Below, one piece after another: positions 60,525-64,000 of a stretch of DNA of 64,000 nucleotides. Each line of letters starts with the position of its first letter. Position 1 is the stretch's first letter. A model generated the notes under the pieces. The model did no database searches. It was given only the letters and a program-made list of their open reading frames with translations, and was not told the DNA's origin. Both the position numbers and the translations under genes were made by a program. The DNA lies in NCBI RefSeq assembly GCF_008064665.1, contig NZ_VRZA01000004.1, positions 395,505-459,504 on the forward strand, read 5' to 3'. The DNA comes from Parahaliea maris. GTDB lineage: Bacteria > Pseudomonadota > Gammaproteobacteria > Pseudomonadales > Halieaceae.

Positions 60525-61005
60525 ATGAGATATCCAATATCTGCCTTCATTGCTGCTTTTCTGTTGTATCTGGTGAGGAGGAGGTGACAAGTTCCCTTCG
60601 GAACTGGGCCACCCGTTACGTGTCGCGCCTGTGCTGCGCAAATACCCGTCATTGCGTCTTTATCTGGAGAACGCTGGTTGGCCATTTCTCGATGAAATCA
60701 CCGGCCTCATGTATCAGTACCCTACCGTCTACGTCGACGTTTCCACCAACCTGCATATTTTCGACAAGCGCACCATGTTGATGTATCTGGAACAACTGAT
60801 GCTGCGGGGACTGGGCAAGCGCATCATGTTCGGGTCGGATCAAATGTGGTGGCCGGAAGTGATCGGCGAGTGCATTGAAGTCATTCAGGAGGCCGACTTT
60901 CTCACCCGGGAGCAGAAAGCCGATATTTTCTACAATAATGCGGCCCGATTCCTTCGTCTGAGCGAAGAACAGATTGCTGCGCACCATCGAGTCACGAGTG
61001 AATGA
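60525..61005 (+). pseudogene. Amidohydrolase-family relic (signal peptide plus C-terminal piece)
   Basis: The C-terminal piece (frame of 60580-61005) reads GHPLRVAPVLRKYPSLRLYLENAGWPFLDE, then GLMYQYPTVYVDVS, GKRIMFGSDQMWWPEVIGECIE and ADIFYNNAARFLRL, matching the last 140 residues of metal-dependent amidohydrolases (PF04909 type). Just upstream, in another frame, ATG 60525 encodes MRYPISAFIAAFLLYL, a signal-peptide-like start ending in a stop. The middle two thirds, with the N-terminal metal ligands, are missing. So this is probably an internal-deletion relic of an exported amidohydrolase. Confidence 0.65.
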
Positions 61006-61127
61006 CCTGCGGTGGGTGAGGGCAGACGTCTAGTTGTTTTCTGGCGGTAACCCAGGTGACCGCGGTGGCAGATTCCTCAGCCGGGACGCAGAGGTGTTTA
61101 CGCGGCAGTTTGTTGCCTGAGTGGAGA

Positions 61128-61152
61128 GCCCGGCCAGAGAGTTTGGCCGGGC
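61128..61152 (-). terminator. Hairpin downstream of the sulfatase gene
   Basis: Perfect 9-bp stem GCCCGGCCA / TGGCCGGGC with a 7-base loop, 25 bp past the sulfatase stop on the minus strand. There is no clear T tract after it, so it may be a rho-independent terminator of low efficiency or an mRNA-stabilising structure. Confidence 0.45.
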
Positions 61153-61176
61153 CCGGTTTGGCTGGTGGGGAAAGCC

Positions 61177-62712
61177 TCAGTTGGTGCTGGGGTTCTGCTG
61201 CAACGTCTCGAGTACGCGGGTGAGATTGAAGGACCCGGGTTTCTGCCGCGGCGGGAAGTCGCGGTAGGTTGCCAGGTGCTGCGATACATAGTCGACCGCT
61301 GGCAGGATCAGGTAGGCCCTGTCGAAACGCCAGATGTTGTAGCCCTCCGCGTCGTGTTCAGCACGTTCAAAAGGGTCGCCGCGCATGTCGAAGAGCTTCG
61401 GTACGCGCAGGGTGACCAGGGGTTCTTCCCAGACACTGAAACCGTGCGCCCGCTGTTCCATGAATACCATTTTCCAGCGGTCGTAGCGCAAGTTGGCCAG
61501 CTGGCCATCGTCTGTCCAGTAGAAAAACTCCTTGCGCGGCGCTTGTTCGGTCTCGCCCTTGAAATAGGGCATCAGGTTGTAGCCATCCAGATGGACTTTG
61601 TAGTTGTGCCCATAGGCACGGTGACCTTTCAGCAGCTTCTGCTTGATATCGGGTTCTCCGACGGCCGCCATGATGGTGGGAAGCATGTCTTCGTGCGAGA
61701 ACACATCGTTGTAGATTGAGCCGGGTTTGATGACGCCGGGCCACTTGATCAGGGTAGGCACCCTGTAACCACCATCCCAGTTCGAGTTCTTTTCATTGCG
61801 GAATGGGGTCATGCCACCGTCAGGCCACAGGAACACCTCGGCTCCGTTATCAGAGGAGTACATCACAATGGTATTGTCATCGAGGCCCAGTGCCTCCAGT
61901 TTGTCGAGTATCTGGCCGATGTGACCATCGTGCTCCACCATGCCGTCGGCATAGATTCCGAGGCCGGTAACACCGTCAGATTCGGGCTTCAGGTGGGTAT
62001 TGACGTGCATCCGCGTCGAATTCCACCACAGGAAGAAGGGCTTGTCCGCCGCTGCTGCCCGCTCCATGAAATCGATGGCTCCGGCCGTCACTTCCTCATC
62101 GACGGTTTCCATCCGCTTTTTGGTTAGCGGGCCAGTGTCCTCGATCTTGCCATCGGCGGTGGACTTGATGACACCGCGAGGCCCGAACTTTTGTTTGAAT
62201 TCGGCACTCTTGGGGTAGTCGGGGCTCTCGGGCTCTTCTTCCGCATTCAGGTGGTACAGGTTGCCGAAGAATTCATCGAAGCCGTGGTTGGTTGGCAGGT
62301 GCTCGTCGAGATCCCCGAGGTGGTTCTTGCCGTACTGGGCGGTCATGTAGCCGTGATTCTTGAGCAGCCCGGCGATCGTCGGGTCCTTCTCTGACAGGCC
62401 CTCCTTGGCACCGGGCAATCCGACCTTCAGCAGGCCGGTGCGGAACGGGCTCTGGCCGGTGATGAAGGCGGCGCGGCCGGCAGTGCAGCTTTGCTGACCG
62501 TACCAGTCTGTAAACAGCGCCCCCTCATTGGCGATACGGTCGATATTCGGGGTTTTGTAGCCCATCATGCCGCGATGATACGCACTGGGGTTCATCCACC
62601 CTATATCATCGCCCCAGATGATCAGAATATTGGGCTTGTCCTGTGCGTGGACGAGACCGCTGGCAAGCATGCAAAGCAGGCCGCCCAAGCGCAGCAAGTG
62701 TGATAGGGACAT
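61177..62712 (-). CDS. Exported sulfatase (arylsulfatase family)
   Basis: 511 aa. Signal peptide MSLSHLLRLGGLLCMLASGLVHAQ. Alkaline-phosphatase fold with metal-binding GDDIGW near the N-terminus, the formylglycine site SCTAGRAAF (C-x-A-x-R type) with Cys to be oxidised, then YGKNHLGD, YSSDNGAE and HEDMLPTIM. These are all in place. The substrate (sulfated polysaccharide or aryl sulfate) cannot be told. No formylglycine-generating enzyme is adjacent, so maturation must be supplied from elsewhere. Confidence 0.9.
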   Translation of the reverse strand: MSLSHLLRLGGLLCMLASGLVHAQDKPNILIIWGDDIGWMNPSAYHRGMMGYKTPNIDRIANEGALFTDWYGQQSCTAGRAAFITGQSPFRTGLLKVGLPGAKEGLSEKDPTIAGLLKNHGYMTAQYGKNHLGDLDEHLPTNHGFDEFFGNLYHLNAEEEPESPDYPKSAEFKQKFGPRGVIKSTADGKIEDTGPLTKKRMETVDEEVTAGAIDFMERAAAADKPFFLWWNSTRMHVNTHLKPESDGVTGLGIYADGMVEHDGHIGQILDKLEALGLDDNTIVMYSSDNGAEVFLWPDGGMTPFRNEKNSNWDGGYRVPTLIKWPGVIKPGSIYNDVFSHEDMLPTIMAAVGEPDIKQKLLKGHRAYGHNYKVHLDGYNLMPYFKGETEQAPRKEFFYWTDDGQLANLRYDRWKMVFMEQRAHGFSVWEEPLVTLRVPKLFDMRGDPFERAEHDAEGYNIWRFDRAYLILPAVDYVSQHLATYRDFPPRQKPGSFNLTRVLETLQQNPSTN

Positions 62713-63076
62713 GGGTTGTTCTCCTTCTTTGATGTCCTGTGTGAATTACCCTTCATGTTTACGGGTACCCGGGACAGTATAGAAGGCCGGGACAGATCAA
62801 CCAGAATCGCACTACCCGGCTAAATATCCGGGGTGTGTCAGCAGTCTGACACACCCTTCCTGTTTCTGGTGGAGGCGGTCGCAGATTGGGGCCTGCCGGT
62901 CGGGTTGTCGATTACGTTGTGCATGGGCCTGATGTCGTTGAGACGGGGGACCTGGATGTGAGCGGGGAGGGCGGGCTTTGACTGAGCGCTGAAAACGCTT
63001 CACAGTGATACGCAGATAGCCGTCTCCATCCATATTACATTTTTATTGGTAGTGCTCGGGCGTCGGGGGGCAGGAC
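62713..63076. other. 364-bp gap with one perfect hairpin
   Basis: At 62831-62856 an 11-bp perfect stem GGGTGTGTCAG / CTGACACACCC closes a 4-base CAGT loop. The flanks show no gene: a frame on the minus strand to 63033 is Pro/Arg/Gln-rich and looks antisense-like. The hairpin could be an operator or the remains of an inverted repeat. Confidence 0.5.
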
Positions 63077-63490
63077 ATGTCAGTAATCATTATTGTTTTC
63101 GGATTGGTCTTTGTGTACACGGGCGTGAATGGCCTGCGCGAGGCCCGCATGCACTTCAATCGCGGCCAAAAGACCGAAGCAGTCATTGTAGAGCTCCAGG
63201 ACACCACCATTACGGGTACTGATACGCGAACGGTAAAGGCTTACCAGGCGATCTATGCGTATCGCGACGATGACGGCAACGAGCACCGGATTGAGGGTCG
63301 TCGCAAATCGACACGTGAAAGTGCTTTTCCCATCGGCCAGCGCAAAACCGTCTATTTCAACCCGGACTCTCCCACGGAAGTGTTCGATACACCGCTCAAG
63401 GAGTTTTCAGGCCTCACCTTCGCCCTTATCGCCGGTGTGTGTATGGTCGCTTTCGGTGTCGCCGCCCTGGTGCTGGACTGGGAACTGTGA
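63077..63490 (+). CDS. DUF3592 family membrane protein
   Basis: 137 aa. N-terminal helix (IIIVFGLVFVYTGVNGL), a DUF3592 soluble core with AVIVELQDTTITG, YQAIYAYRDDDGNEHRIEG and GQRKTVYFNPDSPTEVF, and a second helix (TFALIAGVCMVAFGVAALVL). Function of the family is unknown; members occur as small stand-alone genes. GTG and TTG alternatives are not needed since ATG 63077 starts the first helix. Confidence 0.82.
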   Translation: MSVIIIVFGLVFVYTGVNGLREARMHFNRGQKTEAVIVELQDTTITGTDTRTVKAYQAIYAYRDDDGNEHRIEGRRKSTRESAFPIGQRKTVYFNPDSPTEVFDTPLKEFSGLTFALIAGVCMVAFGVAALVLDWEL

Positions 63491-63571
63491 GGTCTCTGAC
63501 AAATGAGCGAGGTCTCAAGCGACACACAGCTTGAAGCGTGTGCGTGTCCAGAAGCAGCCCGTCGCATCAGG

Positions 63572-63920
63572 CAGGGATGACTCGCAACCTGCTTTGGCGT
63601 GTTGTGACCCTTCGGGCTGCGGCGCTTTGCGCCTCGTGTCGTACGCGACCCCGGTCAAAACGCTGGCGCGTTTTGTCGAACCGGGGGGTTAGAACCAAGG
63701 CCTGGTCCAGGGCCATACAAAAAAGGGGCTCCCTGGATGGTCGATAGAGAACCGTGGGGAGTCAGACAGGGATTACTCACAACACGCTTGGGCGTGTTGT
63801 GACCCTCGCGGGCTGCGGCGCTGCGCGCCTTGGTTCAAAACGCTTTGCGTTTTGTCGAACCGGGGGGTTAGAACCAAGGCCTGGTCCAGGGCCATACAAA
63901 AAAGGGGCTCCCTGGTGGGA
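63572..63920. repeat. Tandem duplication of a ~180-bp intergenic unit
   Basis: Two copies of the same unit. The 68-bp cores at 63669-63736 and 63848-63915 (from CGTTTTGTCGAAC through GGGGCTCCCTGG) are identical. The preceding parts (TTGGCGTGTTGTGACCCT, GGGCTGCGGCGC) are alike but diverged. The period is 179 bp. The unit is not coding. It lacks IS ends or a transposase. The short frames across it are repeats of each other and not genes. Confidence 0.8.
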
Positions 63921-63946
63921 GCCCAGACTGCTGACAAAGTACCTTC

Positions 63947-63980
63947 AAAAGCCCTGGTCGTAAGACCGGGGCTTTTGTTT
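63947..63980 (+). terminator. Strong bidirectional hairpin terminator
   Basis: AAAAGCCCTGGTC (63947-63959), GTAA loop, then GACCGGGGCTTTT (63964-63976), a 13-bp stem with one G-T pair, followed by GTTT. The A-rich left arm gives a T tract in the other direction as well. A smaller hairpin, GGGCTCCC/GGGAGCCC, lies just upstream at 63905-63924, with an A tract in front that would be a T tract on the minus strand. Confidence 0.75.
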
Positions 63981-64000
63981 AATGGGGCTGTAATAACGAT

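Noticed and set aside
62812..63033. 73-residue minus-strand frame over the hairpin
   Set aside because: Pro/Arg/Gln-rich, reads through the perfect inverted repeat, and matches no family.
63538..63963. Two 69-residue frames in the terminal repeat
   Set aside because: They are two translations of the same non-coding duplicated unit and contain a terminator-like hairpin.
1..64000. CRISPR array
   Set aside because: No regularly spaced short direct repeats of 24-40 bp were seen; the only close tandem repeats are the coiled-coil codon repeats and the terminal 179-bp duplication.
1..64000. Complete insertion sequences or prophage
   Set aside because: Apart from the integrase remnant at tRNA-Cys, no transposase, terminase, capsid or tail genes were recognised.

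Overview
This GC-rich, gene-dense window comes from a Gram-negative gammaproteobacterium. Evidence for this is the complete Lol/Msb/Lpx/Kds envelope set, the Na+-NQR accessory genes, the uvrC-pgsA-tRNA-Gly-tRNA-Cys arrangement, the TusDCBE sulfur relay, TrmA and exosortase H. The combination suits marine Cellvibrionales/Halieaceae-like bacteria, but that placement is inference; no rRNA or other marker gene is present to prove it.

Layout. (1) 1-8.3 kb: end of an nqr locus (apbE, nqrM), the lolC-lolD-lolE lipoprotein exporter, a DUF2062 gene, comEC, exbB-exbD. (2) 8.3-16.1 kb: a tightly overlapping envelope/housekeeping run, msbA-lpxK-kdsB-LMW phosphatase-murB-uvrC-pgsA, then tRNA-Gly(GCC) and tRNA-Cys(GCA) behind a good sigma70 promoter. 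(3) 16.1-28.9 kb: an accessory region starting at the 3' end of tRNA-Cys. It holds a decayed tyrosine integrase, a higBA toxin-antitoxin pair, an orphan membrane protein, an ECF sigma factor, a secreted protein, a dihaem DUF1111 oxidoreductase, a Ser/Thr kinase with TPR tail, an outer-membrane protein, a secreted receiver-like protein and several small membrane proteins, including a zinc ribbon-TM2-pilin-like fusion. (4) 29-42 kb: hutF-hutG behind a HutC-type palindrome, photolyase-Sir2-DUF523/DUF1722, exosortase H with its partner membrane protein, a LEA-type lipoprotein, an NSS transporter and an AsmA-like giant protein. (5) 42.4-50.2 kb: tRNA-Leu(UAA), then a four-gene translationally coupled module DUF3348-DUF802-MotB/OmpA-DUF2894 that looks like an ion-driven ZorAB-type motor. 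It is followed by a two-Rossmann K+-channel-like protein, an all-alpha dUTPase and a putative degenerate PD-(D/E)XK protein. (6) 50.2-57 kb: phhB, trmA, ybiB, tusEBCD, a Bax-inhibitor protein and an Atm1-type ABC exporter. (7) 57-64 kb: secreted or exported accessory functions (SDR, lipase-like hydrolase, truncated haemoglobin, sulfatase), an amidohydrolase relic, a DUF3592 protein and a tandem intergenic duplication ending in a terminator.

How the parts work together: LolCDE, MsbA, LpxK, KdsB, MurB and ExbBD all serve outer-membrane and wall biogenesis. TusDCBE forms a sulfur relay for tRNA thiolation. HutF and HutG are the last two steps of the five-step histidine route. The sigma factor and the kinase probably form one signalling locus controlling, or embedded among, the exported proteins between them. 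The most interesting candidate for an undescribed system is the MotA/MotB-like module at 42.7-47.3 kb, whose architecture (TolQ-type channel plus a tail of several hundred residues; TM-Asp plus OmpA partner) parallels the ZorA/ZorB anti-phage motor but has DUF3348 and DUF2894 as partners.
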